This document shows, piece by piece, positions 10,210-21,239 of a stretch of 64,000 nucleotides of DNA; position 1 is the first letter of the stretch, and every line of letters starts with the position of its first letter. The stretch covers positions 5,600,924 to 5,664,923 of the forward strand of contig OZ020616.1 of assembly GCA_963971575.1 (NCBI GenBank), in the 5' to 3' direction. This DNA is from Liopterus haemorrhoidalis. Taxonomy: Eukaryota > Arthropoda > Insecta > Coleoptera > Dytiscidae. The notes beneath the pieces are model-generated. The model was given only the letters and a program-made list of their open reading frames with translations, searched no databases and was not told the DNA's origin. The translations under genes were made by a program, and so were the position numbers.

Positions 10210-11312
10210 ACTGAACGTTTTTTGTCAATATAATGGCAAAAAACTGTTGTCCCCCACCCTATCTCCCAGAAGAGTTGAACTAAAAATCTGAAAAATATCT
10301 CAATAATGTACATTGATGGGAACTAGAATAGTTCAGCAGGAAATTTTGATCAAATTGGTTTTTCGCAAAATACTGTTTTTTTATTGTCGTCGAAAAAAAT
10401 TATTGTGTGGTATCAAAAGAAAGCTCTTAAGACGTAGATAAAGGAACGGGAAGTAGTTTATATATTTTTTTTAATACGATTTTTTCCAAAAACTAGAAAA
10501 TCAGTGTCCCGCACCTTTTAACCCTAAAGGGTTAAATTAAAAATCTGAAAAAATTCTAAGCAATGTTTATTGCTATGAACAGGAAACTTAAGAGAGGAAT
10601 TTTTTATCCGATTTCGTTTTTGGAAAATATTACAGTTTTTGTGTTATTGAATTTTTTTTTTTAATTTATTTAAATTTTACTGTGGGGTTATTAAATGGAA
10701 GCTCTTTAAGTGCAGATTAAGGAACGGTAATTGATTTTTGAAATACATTTCATTTTGACTAAATTTTGCCAAGTATTAAAATTTTCGTTTAATATTAGCT
10801 AAAATTAAAAAAAATAGTATTGTATATACATGGATACATTCTGTTATGGATAGAGAAGAGGTACGTAAATTTATTTTGCAAATATCAAATAGGAAAATAA
10901 ATAAATAACTGGCCGGTTGCTGGGATTCAATTTCTAGTAGAGCATCTGTTAGTTTTTCATATAGTCACAATATAAACACTGTCTCTGTAAGCGTTATGCT
11001 CTTGCGTGACAAAAGATCGCCCGAAGTGTTGCCAGGTCTGGATTTGAATGATAATTTTGCAATTATAAAAAAAAATGCGTTAAAATATATATTATGGTAT
11101 TATTAGAGATATATGATACACGGTAGAAAAAATCTAACTGCAACCTTCTTGTCGTACCTATTGATTTAAAGGATTTAAAACCAACACTTGTAATTGTGTT
11201 ATGTAGTGACATGCATTCATCGTTTGGCCTTATAATAATCATCATTCACTGACTAAATACCTACAAAATCCTGAAATGTGTGAAAATTCACACTTAACGT
11301 CAAATTTTTTTT
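10210..11312 (+). repeat. Family C copy C0, diverged, with tandem core units
   Basis: The core motif order (TGTCCCxCACCCT, then a gap, AAAAATCTGAAAAA, AATGTACATTG, GGAATTTTTGATC) occurs first near 10240-10380 and again near 10505-10640, about 265 bp apart. The copy ends near 11263-11300 with the family's 3' hairpin (CCTGAAATGTGTGAAAATTC then ACAC). No tRNA-like module is evident. Confidence 0.65.
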
Positions 11313-11904
11313 TTTGTCTCCAGGTCATAGTGAGCAGTTAATTCGCAACTCTATTCGTGACACACCAAGGTGTCGCGATACATCGGTTAGAAAGCACTGG
11401 TCTATTGATCTGTCCACCGATAATAAACGTTTTATATATTTTTTTCGTTTATTAAAAACAAAAACAGAGTACGTGTTTTGGTGCGTATGTTCTTTTCAAT
11501 ATTAATATTTTATGGTCATCCCAGAGTTATGAGTTTCATGAACAAATAATAAGTAATACGTGATTAGATTTCATATGAGTTTATTATAATTGATAGTTGA
11601 CAATGAACAAACTCATAACTCTCAGTAAATATCTCTCTTTATGGAATTGCTAATGATTTATGATTATTATGCCTAATTAAGAGAAATACAATTTGCTTTT
11701 TAATACATAAATAATATATTTTATTCAAACTGGCAATATTAAATCATGTATAAAATCTATGCTACTTGTAAATGTATACAAGATTACGCAAACTACGCGC
11801 GTTTTGCAGTACCCAGTAAGGGATAAAAGGGGGGTAGATATTTGATATGATACAGCTGTTCCTTAAAAATTACAACACACATACATGTTAAATTTATAAA
11901 GCTC
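11313..11904. other. AT-rich spacer
   Basis: No element recognised. CACCAAGGTG near 11362 is a small palindrome only. Confidence 0.4.
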
Positions 11905-12505
11905 CCCAGCAAACATTCAACCATCGGCCGAATGCCGGCAAACTGCTTTTTCTGTTGGTAAATTGCTGGCACTAAAAGTTTGTGCAACGCCAGTATTAAT
12001 AATATACTTCAAATTTGTATTTCGCACTCCTCCTATACGAAGTACTTTACCAGCATTTTATGAGCACTCCTTATTTTTGTTAATATGTTACATTTTACTT
12101 TTGTTTCACCATCGTTGAATAAATTTATTCAACGAATAAAGTTGACAATATCGCACCATTCTATTGACAGCAACGTTAATTTCTTCATTAATAGTTTAAA
12201 ACCGATGAGATATTGTCAACTTTATTTGTTAAATAAATTTATTCAACGATGGTGAAATGGCCAAATGAGTATTTATTTTGCACCTAACCATTAATTTATT
12301 TTAATACTGGGTAAGTATAAGGTAAATATACATATGTTACATTTGAAATACTAGAGAGCGGGTATAATATAAGCACTGGTCCGTCAGAAATAAATCTTGC
12401 AACTAATGCGATTATTTTGCACTTTACCGCTGCTTGGCCGGCAATTGATACAGCAATGGGCCTGCTAACGGCCACGGGGACACCCGTATAAAAATGTTTG
12501 CTGGG
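11905..12505 (-). mobile_element. Family E MITE, copy E1 (CCCAGCAAACAT ends)
   Basis: Ends are CCCAGCAAACATTCAAC and AAAAATGTTTGCTGGG. It aligns in reverse with E2 at 59072-59443. Flanking dinucleotides TC/TC suggest a 2 bp target duplication; E2 has CA/CA. No coding capacity. An internal hairpin insert at 12104-12257 accounts for part of its greater length. Superfamily unassigned. Confidence 0.82.
12104..12257. mobile_element. Hairpin element inside E1
   Basis: Arms of about 50 bp, starting TTTCACCATCGTTGAATAAA and ending with its complement, surround a loop of about 50 bp. Absent from E2, so it is a later insertion of a small foldback or MITE. Confidence 0.75.
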
Positions 12506-12559
12506 TCAATAACCACTAGTATTTCCTTTTTTACTATTTTTACTTATTTATACTATTTT

Positions 12560-13566
12560 TAGGGTAAATCTAGGTTTGCTTATACAACTCTCTGACCCGC
12601 ACATTGGTTAAAATACTAAAACATTTAAAAAACATACCCCCCTAAAAATATAAACAAATATGTGCTCACCGATTTTTTTTTTTTTAATTCTTAGTAGGGT
12701 ATCAAATGAAAGCCCTTAGTACGTGGATTAACGATGAAAATTTTATTTTTGCAAAATAGAATTATTTTGACGCGATTTTTGCCAATAATGTGCAAAAAAA
12801 AATTGTCCCACACCCTGTAGATGGTTTAAATTAAAAATCTGAAAAAATTCTAAGTAATGTACAATGGTGTGAACCGGAATAGTGCAACAGGAATTTTTGA
12901 TCAGATTATGTTTATGGAAAAAAAAGCATTTTTTGTGTTTTTTGGTTGACGATGTATAAAAGTTATAGTTATGTGACACACTATACTAAAAGGCGTATCC
13001 TGGTCTAATGCTTAGCTTGCTCGCATGCTACGCAGCAAACTAGGGTTCGCTCCCGGGCAGTGGAAACAATTTAATTTTTTGTTTTATGTCCTTTAATTTT
13101 GTTCAATTTATTTTTTCAAAATTCTAGTTATATTTTGGCAAATGTTGCATCTAATTTTTAAGAGCGTAAATTTAATAACCAGTTGGAATTGTTGGAATTA
13201 TATGTGTCATGTATACGAAACCAGAGGGGCGGAGTATATGACTAAAACAACCATAAACGCAATTTTCCAAATCTTAATGAACCTTGCTATATAAAAATAA
13301 AATACTGTACATATTTAGAAACCTAAATAATGGTAGGTATTCGAATTAAAATTAACAAAAAAATATTTTAACATATAATTTGTTTTTAAAGCTCTTAGAT
13401 TAACAGACGATAAATTATTTTAAAAATATCGTTCATTTTGCCGTGATTACTACAAAGCAAAATTTGTCCTACACACTCAGCATGCCGCCTTCACTTCTTA
13501 TATACCTGCGAAACCCTGCAATGTTTGTAACCCTGTAAATTTACACTTCAGTTCAATTTTTTATTT
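12560..13566 (+). repeat. Family C copy C1
   Basis: Reads in order: ACCCGCACATxxGxxAAAAT block, ATCAAATGAAAGCCCTTAGT, GTCCCACACCCTGTAG, the GGAATTTTTGATCAGATTAT block, a tRNA-like module (12993-13062), TTTGGCAAATGTTGCAT, AACCAGTTGGAATTG, ACCTGCGAAACCCTG and the weakened 3' hairpin. The 5' (CTGT)n start seen in C4 is missing. Stops in every frame rule out a conserved protein. Confidence 0.85.
12993..13062 (+). other. tRNA-like module in C1
   Basis: A-box-like TGGTCTAATGC at 13001 and B-box-like GGGTTCGCTCC at 13043, 42 bp apart as in tRNA genes. A canonical cloverleaf with a 5 bp anticodon stem is not obvious. Followed by T-rich sequence that could stop Pol III. Confidence 0.6.
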
Positions 13567-14334
13567 AGTAAAAATTGCAGGTTCATGTACAAATTTCATT
13601 AATTTTCTGAAACAAAATGTTTAGTGTCATAATGAAACTTATTATAACACTCAATTCGGTTTCATTATGACTCTCTTATGAATGCAAAATGTTTTGGTAC
13701 GCAGCATAACTTTTCTCTATCACAATACATCTTATATAAGAGTTCAATAAATAACTATTTTTCTTTGAGTAGTACAATAAAGACATTTAAATATGTGCAG
13801 CTACATATAACTTATGAGCAAAACGGGGACGCTTATGAAAAGGTACAAACGTACATCAAACTTGTAAAAAGTGTAAAAATTCAATATAATAGAAGCGCGA
13901 CGGCTTCTCCACTGACTACAATCGTACAATAAAATTCTCAATATCAATCGTGATATTAAGATACTATTACAGTTAATATATTACTTGATTGACTGTATCG
14001 GAATGAAGAAATATTTTCAACTTACTTGAAAGGGATACTTACTGATTTCACTATTGTCATTGTTTTTGAAACCTTTGTGATGTGTTTTCATTTTCAGTGT
14101 GTTGTATAACAGTATATTCTATCAATGTAGTGTAAAAACTTGGTTTTTGTGGTGTTTTTTTACCAGTCATTCTTGTAAGGTGGTATAGTTACGTCGCTCA
14201 TTATACTATAATGACCGTGAAGTAACCGATAATGCCTTAACGAACAGGGATAATTTAATCCACAGTGACGTATTATGTCCTATTCTATTTTATAGATACG
14301 ATTGGTCGAAAAAATATCGGAAACTGCGTCAGGT
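13567..14334. other. AT-rich spacer with small frame
   Basis: An 84-codon plus-strand frame at 13678-13932 has no recognisable domain. Nothing else supported. Confidence 0.35.
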
Positions 14335-14440
14335 AATTTTAATAAAAAAATTGGTGTGTAGTGTAAATTTCCACACATTTCAGGATTTTGTAGGTATTTA
14401 GCAAGTAAAAAAAGCCATATTGTTGGATATTTTAAAAAGT
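14335..14440 (-). repeat. Family C 3' terminal fragment
   Basis: GTGTAAATTTCCACACATTT then CAGGATTTTGTAGGTATTTA is the reverse of the family C 3' hairpin end. Only the terminus is present. Confidence 0.65.
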
Positions 14441-14584
14441 ACAAATATAGTATATATGAGGAGGTAACATTTAAAGCATGATTTGTCACATAAAATTTAA
14501 AATTGAGATATTGTTTCACCTGGCGCGCACTCAAGAATTGTTCTTGGGGGGGAGCTTAGAAGACGAAATTATTTAAACTATAAA

Positions 14585-14654
14585 AAATGTTCTCACTTCT
14601 AAACTACAAGTGATAACCTTAACATAGTTTCTCACCTCTAATATACAAATGATG
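14585..14654. repeat. Minisatellite flank of C5, left
   Basis: CTCACTTCTAAACTACAAGT and CTCACCTCTAATATACAAAT, each followed by GATAAC/GATGAC, are two copies of a ~37 bp unit. The same unit flanks C5 on the right at 16047-16130, so C5 sits inside, or generated, this array. Confidence 0.6.
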
Positions 14655-15082
14655 ACAAAAAAATTGATGTGAAGTGTGAATTTTCACACATTTCAGGGTT
14701 TTGCAGGTATTTAGTAAGTGAATGATGATTATTTTGGATGCGAAAACAAATTTTATATTAAAATATTTTTTTTTGTTAATTTTAATTCGAACGCCTAATA
14801 CCATTATTTAGGTTTCTAAATATGTGCAGTATTTTTTTTATATAGCAAGACGCATTAAGAATTTTAAAAATTGCGCCTATGGCTTCCATTGGTTGTTATA
14901 AGTTTCGCCCCTCTGATTTCGTGTACATTGAAACAGAATTAAATTATAATTTAAACAATTTCCACTGGTTATTAAATTTACGCTTTTAAAAATTAAATGC
15001 AACATTTGCCAAAATATAACTAGAATTTTGAAAAAATAATTTAAACAATATAAAAATTTAAAAAAAAACAAAAAATAATATT

Positions 15083-15162
15083 GTCTCTTCTCGCAGTGTT
15101 CGATCCCTTTCGGATCTAGTTACTTGGGTGAAAAACCAGCGTCAAAAACCACTACACCAGCA
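15083..15162 (-). other. tRNA-like module 1 in C5
   Basis: Minus strand GGTGTAGTGG (A-box-like) and GGGATCGAACACTGCG (weak B box). Nearly the same module is in C4 at 35103-35181. Confidence 0.5.
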
Positions 15163-15409
15163 TACACGTTCCAGTGTAGCGTGTTACAAAGCTATAACTT
15201 GTGTACATTATTAGCAAAAAATGCGTTTTTTTCCAAAAACATAATCTGATCAAAAATTCCTGTTGTACTATTCCGGTTCACACCAATGTACATTACTTAG
15301 AATTTTTTCAGATTTTTAGTTTAAACCATCTGGGCTACAGGGTGTGGGACAAAAATTCTCAAAATAATTCGCTTCAAAATAATTTATTTTGCAAAAATAA
15401 AAATTTGAT

Positions 15410-15469
15410 CTGGAAACGAACTCTAGTTTCCAATTTAGGAAGCGATAATGCTAACCACTAGACTATGAA
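15410..15469 (-). other. tRNA-like module 2 in C5
   Basis: Minus strand TAGTCTAGTGGTTAGCATTA, then GCTTCCTAAATTGG and AGAGTTCGTTTCCAG. A and B boxes are both good. It resembles the module in C6 (63793-63854). Confidence 0.6.
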
Positions 15470-16046
15470 AGCTTTTTTGTTTACTGTGTTACAAAACATA
15501 TTAAATATTTTACATCGTCAACCAAAAAAACACAAAAAATGCGTTATTTTCCGAAAACATAATCTGATCAAAAATTCCTGTTGTACTATTCCGGTTCAAA
15601 CCAATATATATTACTTAGAATTTTTTCAAATTTTTAGTTTAAACCATCTGGGCGACAGGGTGTTGGACAATATATTTTTTTGCACAATTTTGGCAAAAAT
15701 CGTGTCAAAATATTTTTTTCTTTGCAAAAACAAAATTTTGATCGTTAATCCACGTACTGGCTACGTACGGGCTTTCATTTGATACCCTACTCAGAATTTT
15801 AAAAAATATATATTTTTTTTCGATGAACACATATTTGTTTATATTTTCAGGGGTATATGTTTTTTAGATGTTTTAGTATTTTTGCTATGTGCGGATCAAA
15901 GAGTTGTATAAGCATGCCAAATGTCAACTCTCTAGGTTTAGCCCTTTGGCTACAATTTTTACCGAACAGACATACAGACAGACAGACAGACAGACAGACG
16001 ACAAAATGACGGTATAAGAGTTTTTTGGTCGTACCTACAAAACCCT

Positions 16047-16130
16047 AAAAAGAGGTCATCACTTCTAAAATACAAGTGATGACAAAAAAAGGTCCTCGTC
16101 TCTAATACAAGTAAAAGTCCTCACTTCTAT
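16047..16130. repeat. Minisatellite flank of C5, right
   Basis: ATCACTTCTAAAATACAAGT, CTCGTCTCTAATACAAG and CTCACTTCTATTTTAA are degenerate copies of the left-flank unit. Confidence 0.6.
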
Positions 16131-16479
16131 TTTAATAAAAACGCGTAACAACTACATGTTTTTGGAGCACCTAGGGGGGCTCATAACTTATATTTTGAAA
16201 AAATGTTTTATACCATCTAAAACGCGCATACAAGAAAAAAAAATAAATAAAAAGTAATAAAGTGCCCTTTTAACTTGGTACTTTTTAATGTACCTTCAAC
16301 CACCCTGTATAATATTTAACCTAAAACCACAACTTTCTAAAATGTCAAAAATCAACATCTGACATTTCTAAATTTTACAAAATAAAACTATTCATTTAAC
16401 TTTTACCATAGAATTTTAAAAACATTTTTGACGTTTTGCAAAGTCATATCCTACCATAATTTTCCAAGAATTTCGTTTA
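16131..16479. other. AT-rich spacer
   Basis: No element assigned. Contains runs of A and T and CCTTCAACCACCCTGTATAA near 16291, without a partner repeat nearby. Confidence 0.35.
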
Positions 16480-16790
16480 CCATCGCCGACATTTCACCCA
16501 TGGGGAAAGCAAATACTGACGGTGGTTAAAACCCCCATAGAGCCGTTAACTAATAAAACCATAAATATTTTCACCATAAATACAAAAATTAGCAGATTAC
16601 AAGGATGGGTGGGTCATTAACTAATTTACCAAAGTAAATGAAATTTTTTCCAGTTAAAGAGCAGGTAGAAAATTTTAAAGGAATTTATTGAGGGTTATAA
16701 ATATAAAATATTGGGGTAATAAAATGATAATTTTAAAATTTGGATTTGTGGTGATGTATTAGGACCAGCTGAACAACATAACCTCAGAAA
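16480..16790 (+). repeat. Family F repeat, copy F1
   Basis: Aligns with 20125-20365 through CCCATAGA, CATTAACTxATAAAACCATA, TTACAAGGATGG, GTAAAATATTGGGGT-like, and GATGTATTAGGxCCAGCT. Function and class unknown. No terminal structure identified. Confidence 0.65.
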
Positions 16791-17868
16791 AGTAATACTG
16801 TGGTGGGTTTTAGATTAACTTTTGACACTCTTAGCAAAAGATTTGTATAATCTTTTTATTATTCTGTTAATTTCTGAAAATTACATTCTAAAATAGATTC
16901 AGTGATCTTCAGCGATCACGGGAAGTGATGAGACGGAAACAGATTGTTGAGCAGTTTCCGAAACGTTCGAATTTATTTTTTATATAACTCTTGAAGTATT
17001 ATATCTTTTTGATACTAATACTCATTATATTGTACTATTCTAGCCTAGTACTATCAGCAATGGCAAACGTCCAAAATAAAGGTGTCCGCATTAATATTGG
17101 ACCATTGCAAAATAATTTCAAAGATATTATTTAAGTTCCTTTTAAAGGTATAGATTATATATCACATGTCAAGAATTTTCATGGCTGCTGCCAGATTTTT
17201 TCCTAAATTATCTCGGTATATATTTTACTGAAATACTCCACAATAAATACTGAATATAGTATTTCAATTTTGCTATATTTTTATAAGTTGTTATTATTAG
17301 AAAAAGACATTTTAAAAATCAATATTTATTTTAATTTATTGCCCAAGCCTCCAAAAAGATCAATCCCCTATCCCAATTTAAAATCACAAATCTCTTCTAA
17401 AAATCCTGACACTCTGACAGGTAAATCTCTAAAATAAACGTACCTGAAAAAAATTCACCACATAACTATGGACCCTACAATTATAAGCAAAAATAACAAG
17501 GCTGAAATAACTGCAGTGCCATACTCTTGAACTGGTTTAAAATAACAAGGTATTGTTGGGTGTTTCGTTGGACAGCCCTGCCTGGGATTTACTGTGGACT
17601 TCGATAATTGGCAATAGCTGTTCACGTTGAGTCACGAAAAGAGATTTTGCTCTTGTTTCCAACTTTCCATGTGTTTAGAGCCTATTACCTACAATACATA
17701 CATAACTATTTAGAATTATTTCTTGTTAAAAGGAGCAAGACCAAAGTAAGGATAGTCCAGTTTTTATCTTGCGTATTCAAAACAACTCGGCGTGTTAAGG
17801 GGATAAGCGTTATAAATTATGATAATGTAGACAGTATCTAATTTAACTTTGCTGCTTGTAATTTTGAA
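16791..17868. other. AT-rich spacer
   Basis: A 77-codon frame at 17608-17841 has no recognisable domain. No transposon terminus seen. Confidence 0.4.
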
Positions 17869-17945
17869 CAGGGGTCCCCAAACTACGGCTCGCGTGACGA
17901 ACCTGGCACGGAAGAAGATTTCAGCCTGCCCACAGACTTTTGTTC
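17869..17945 (+). mobile_element. hAT terminal fragment
   Basis: CAGGGGTCCCCAAACTACGG then CTCGCG matches the terminal sequence widely found on Charlie/GTF2IRD2-like hAT elements. No opposite end or transposase nearby, so this is a truncated end. Confidence 0.55.
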
Positions 17946-18074
17946 TTTTTGAAAAAAGTTTTACTTACATAAAGATAGCAAGGATTAAAATATAAACAGA
18001 AAATGTAGAAAAATCTCGCTAAAATATAATTTTTATTATTAATAATATAATATTATTCTGATAAGGTAGAGGAA

Positions 18075-18240
18075 TACCTTAGAGAAGGTGGAAGGAATGT
18101 ATCTTACAGGACTTGGGTGAGAAGGGACTGAACGAGGGAGATACACAGAACAGGACATAATGGCAGAGAAGAATTAAGAACAGAGATCCTTAAATGATCG
18201 CAACATACTACAGGGAAAAGCGGAAGAAGAAGAAGTACTC
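18075..18240 (+). pseudogene. RTE/Jockey-type LINE C-terminus
   Basis: Reads RWKECILQDLGEKGLNEGDT then QNRT, a stop, and WQRRIKNRDP. This fits the conserved C-terminal tail W-x-x-x-x-x-xDLxExGLxxxDxxxRxxWRRxxxxxDP of RTE-like LINEs, where the stop replaces a residue. Only about 45 residues remain. Confidence 0.6.
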
Positions 18241-18254
18241 TTAATTCGCTAGTT

Positions 18255-18335
18255 TGTAGGATATTGTAGGTATGGCCAAAAAAACCTTACTACTTCACCC
18301 ATGAGTCTGTTTGTCTGTCTGAAATACGTTTCTGA
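18255..18335 (+). repeat. Family C 5' terminal fragment
   Basis: GGATATTGTAGGTATGGCCA then AAAAAACC, CACCCATGAG and GTCTGTTTGTCTGTCTG match the start of family C with its (CTGT)n tract. Confidence 0.5.
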
Positions 18336-18569
18336 CATTGAAAAAAATTAAGCCATTTATCAATATAGTTCTTATTCATTTAATAAAGACTTAGATACGA
18401 AATAGAAGCAGAAAAATTTTTAGGATTTTTTAATTTGTATTTTATTGTGATGAAAGCGCAAATTATTTAATTTAGTTAAAAATAATGTTTTATATCAAAA
18501 AATTGTTGATTTTAATGTGATTGTAAAATAAATATTGATTTTTAACATCCAGCTTTCTATTGGCTTCTT

Positions 18570-18650
18570 AATCATCATCATCATCATCATTATTGGCTCA
18601 TGCCCATGCCGAGCTTTGGCCTCCCGCTGAGCCTTAGCCTCGTTTGGCTT
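18570..18650 (-). repeat. Reversed RTE-like 3' end with (ATG)n tail
   Basis: Minus strand reads AGGCTCAGCGGGAGGCCAAA then GCTCGGCATGGGCATGAGCC and (AATGATGATG)n. Short ATG-type microsatellite tails are typical of RTE-like LINEs. Confidence 0.5.
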
Positions 18651-18659
18651 CTTACACTT

Positions 18660-18716
18660 TTCAATTACCTACAAAACCCTGAAATGTGTGAAAATTCACA
18701 CTTCACATATTTTTAC
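18660..18716 (+). repeat. Family C 3' hairpin end
   Basis: ACCTACAAAACCCTGAAATG then TGTGAAAATTCACACTTCAC is the intact 3' terminus of family C, immediately before repeat D1. Confidence 0.75.
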
Positions 18717-19925
18717 CGACCGACAACATATATAAGGGAGGTATTGTAATGATACCGATTTTGACATTTCAGGATTTCGATGGATCTCCACGAATTGAGG
18801 TCCCTACATAACGTTTTGACTATTTTTAGCATGATGTCTGTCGGTCTGTTTGTCCGTCCGTCTGTCTGTCTGTCCGTCTGTCTGTCCGTCTGTCTGTGTA
18901 CACGTACAGAGCAAATTCGGCTGAAAGGATTTTTATGAAACTTCATATTTAAGCTTCTGCCATCAATGGCACGAGTTGATCAACTTTTGGTAAAAAGCGG
19001 TTGACTAGAAATGGGAGTATACTCGTGTCGATTTTAAGATTTTTGTGAATATTTCACAACAGAAAAATATTTCGAAAAAAATTTATTGAACAATAGTTGC
19101 TATAAAAGCAATAATTAATAACTTTTATTTGAGACGATTTTTGATAAAACGAAAAATTTCGAATAATATTTGTAAAATCTCAATTTTTTCATACTTATAT
19201 GTAACGTTTCCATGGTCATGATAAATAATATCTCTGTTAGAAAATATTAGGCCAAGTTATTTCTACTCTGCTGCTAGAATGTATTTTAGACCGGGAGCTC
19301 ATGACATTTTTGGTCTCCGATTTCATACAGCATGCCTTTTGGAGGAGAGAATATTTACCCTGTGACAACAAAAAAGGGATGGTACTAAACCCCTGCACGC
19401 TTTCCGGTCATAGGGAAAATTGCATTTCCACTTGCACAAAATGAATGTTTTTCTCTGATTTAATATTGCTTGCCCTTTTGTCAAAAGAAAGTTATAACAA
19501 ATTTAAAGTCTTTTAATTATAGGCATACTGTATGAAAACGCGGAAAATCATATTTTTTCATTACAAGATCACATGACCGTTTGAGCCCTTTGGGACCCTC
19601 CGAATCGCATGCATATATTTAAAAGACTTTAAATTTGTTATAACTTTCTTTTGATAAAAGGGCAAGCAATATTAAATCAGAGAAAAGCACAAAAATTTTG
19701 TGTTTAAGTGGAAATGCAATTTTTCTAATGACCGGAAAGCGTGCAGGGGTTTAGTACCATCCCTTTTTTGTTGTCACAGGGTAAATATTCTCTCCTCCAA
19801 AAGGCATGCTGTATGAAATCGGAGACCAAAAACTGTCATGAGCTCCCGGTCTATTTTATATACTTATATAAAATACTTTATATGGCGGTCGGTCCTGTGG
19901 TGACCACAGCTGATTTTTTTTTTAA
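18717..19925 (+). repeat. Family D repeat, copy D1
   Basis: Order of blocks: CGATGGATCTCCACGAATTG, CATAACGTTTTGACTATTTT, (GTCT/GTCC)n, TGTACACGTACAGAGCAAAT, TCGGTTGACTAGAAATGGGA-like, ATGTAACGTTTCCATGGTCA, GGCGGTCGGTCCTGTGG. It aligns with D4 (58889-59850), and in part with D2 and D3. A 563 bp foldback element interrupts it at 19289-19851. Long minus-strand frames here are only the GTCT tract. Confidence 0.85.
19289..19851. mobile_element. Foldback element with 7 bp target duplication
   Basis: Arms of about 232 bp (19289-19520 and 19617-19851) start GACCGGGAGCTCATGACA.. and match as inverted copies at roughly 93 percent by eye, around a ~95 bp loop. TATTTTA lies directly on both sides (19282-19288, 19852-19858). 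D4 supplies the empty site, with a single TATTTTA. No coding capacity. Confidence 0.93.
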
Positions 19926-20124
19926 ACGAAATGAAATCAATATTTTTTAACACAGTGAATAAAAATAATTTTGCTTCTATAAAAAACACAAATTCTGGAA
20001 AAAAGTGTATCATTTCAATTTGCAATTTTGCTCCATCCATAAAATTCCAACTACAGATTAGTCGAATCATCGTGAATCATCGTTTTACAAAAATATCTGC
20101 AAAACACCGACATATTTCTTTTAT

Positions 20125-20365
20125 TGGAAAACCTCTTCAGTACTGTGGCCAAAACCCCATAGAACCATTAACTCATAAAACCATAATAACATTTAAAGAA
20201 TTACAAGGATGGCTAAGTCATTAAGTCATTTCGAAAACGAGAATTTTGTCAGTAAAGGATAAGCAGGGGTTCACTTTAAGAGACTTATTGGGGGTAATAA
20301 ATGTAAAATATTGGGGTTATAAAATCATAAGTTTGAATTTGTGGGATGTATTAGGTCCAGCTAAA
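20125..20365 (+). repeat. Family F repeat, copy F2
   Basis: Counterpart of F1. A 73-codon frame (MSVKDKQGFTLRDLLGVINV..) covers it, but F1 does not preserve that frame, so I treat it as non-coding. Confidence 0.65.
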
Positions 20366-20549
20366 TTTGAATATAAGTTTGGAAAGGTCATTTTTATAAC
20401 TTTGATCTCTGCCGCTTTCCAAAGAACATTAGTTGAAGAAAATCTTCATAATAAGCTTAAATTTTAAGATGGTACGTCATAAAAATATCAGAGAAATATT
20501 ACCGTTATAAAATAGCAGTTGACGATTTGCGATACCTCTATATTGTATT

Positions 20550-20620
20550 ATATAGCGCGGAGGAATTTTATTATTTATACAATAATTTAAGAAATTGTCC
20601 ACCCATTTTTTTTTTTTTTA
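20550..20620 (+). repeat. Repeat block shared with 26370-26440
   Basis: GGAGGAATTTTATTATTTAT then ACAATAATTTAAGAAATTGT and CCACCCATTTTT recur at 26.4 kb with a few changes, each ending at a TTA-rich tract. Confidence 0.65.
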
Positions 20621-20671
20621 TTATTACCAGGGTTTCTTTTATATTTCGGGATTTGAGATAAAAAACAATTA

Positions 20672-21132
20672 ACACTTCATTCAATAAGTCTCCGGTCTGA
20701 CATATATATGGCAATACTGTTGACAGACCCATATGATTTTTGGATAGTACCAACCTTCAAACGATACGTGTGAAAATTTCATGACATTCTGACAATTAGT
20801 TTAGAGGTTACATTGGTTTTAGTAATTTTCAAAAGAATGGATAAAAAAGAATTTCGTGTGTTGATTAAACATTGTTTTTTGATGGGAAAAAATACTGTTG
20901 AAGCCAAACAGTGGCTTGATAAGCGTTATATAGACTCTGCACCAGGCAAATCGACTATTACTGATTTATATGCCGAATTTAAATTAATTAATTAATTTTA
21001 ATTTTTTTAATTTTAGGAGCGTTTGAATGAATGCATCACTCTTGAAGGAGAGTATGTTAATTAAAAAAGTCGAATTTCTAAAAAAAAAAATTGTTTTTCT
21101 TAGTTATACCGGAGACTTATTGATCGACGTGG
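20672..21132 (+). mobile_element. Second mariner nested in copy A
   Basis: Inverted ends share TCAATAAGTCTCCGGT; the first few terminal bases differ. TA flanks at 20670-20671 and 21133-21134. Its 461 bp keep only the start of a transposase. Transposase sequence and TIR differ from copy A, so it is a separate subfamily. Confidence 0.85.
20837..20995 (+). pseudogene. Mariner transposase N-terminus, truncated
   Basis: Begins MDKKEFRVLIKHCFLMGKNT then VEAKQWLDKRYIDSAPGKST and ITDLYAEFK, the first helix-turn-helix of a mariner transposase with the usual SAPS..VxxWxxEF spacing. The frame then ends in AT-rich sequence; the second DNA-binding helix set and the catalytic domain are deleted. Confidence 0.85.
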
Positions 21133-21239
21133 TATTTATCAACAAAAGTGGCTTTATTGTTTTTCAAAATATTCTCCGTGAAGGTCAATACACTTTTGTA
21201 TGCGTTTGAACCAATTTTCGAATTAAAATATGTCATATG

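Larger units (their letters stand above)
14655..16050 (-). repeat. Family C copy C5, with duplicated core and two tRNA-like modules
   Basis: Read on the minus strand, it starts at 16050 with AGGGTTTTGTAGG, the (CTGT)n tract, the core (about 15800-15530), tRNA-like module 2 (15469-15410), a second shortened core (15400-15200), tRNA-like module 1 (15162-15083), the TTGGCAAATG block and the 3' hairpin near 14700-14660. The core plus tRNA unit is therefore repeated in tandem within one element, each unit with a different tRNA-like module. Confidence 0.82.

Noticed and set aside
18713..18946. Minus-strand frame with RQTDRQTDRQTD repeats
   Set aside because: Translation of the GTCT/GTCC microsatellite in repeat D1.
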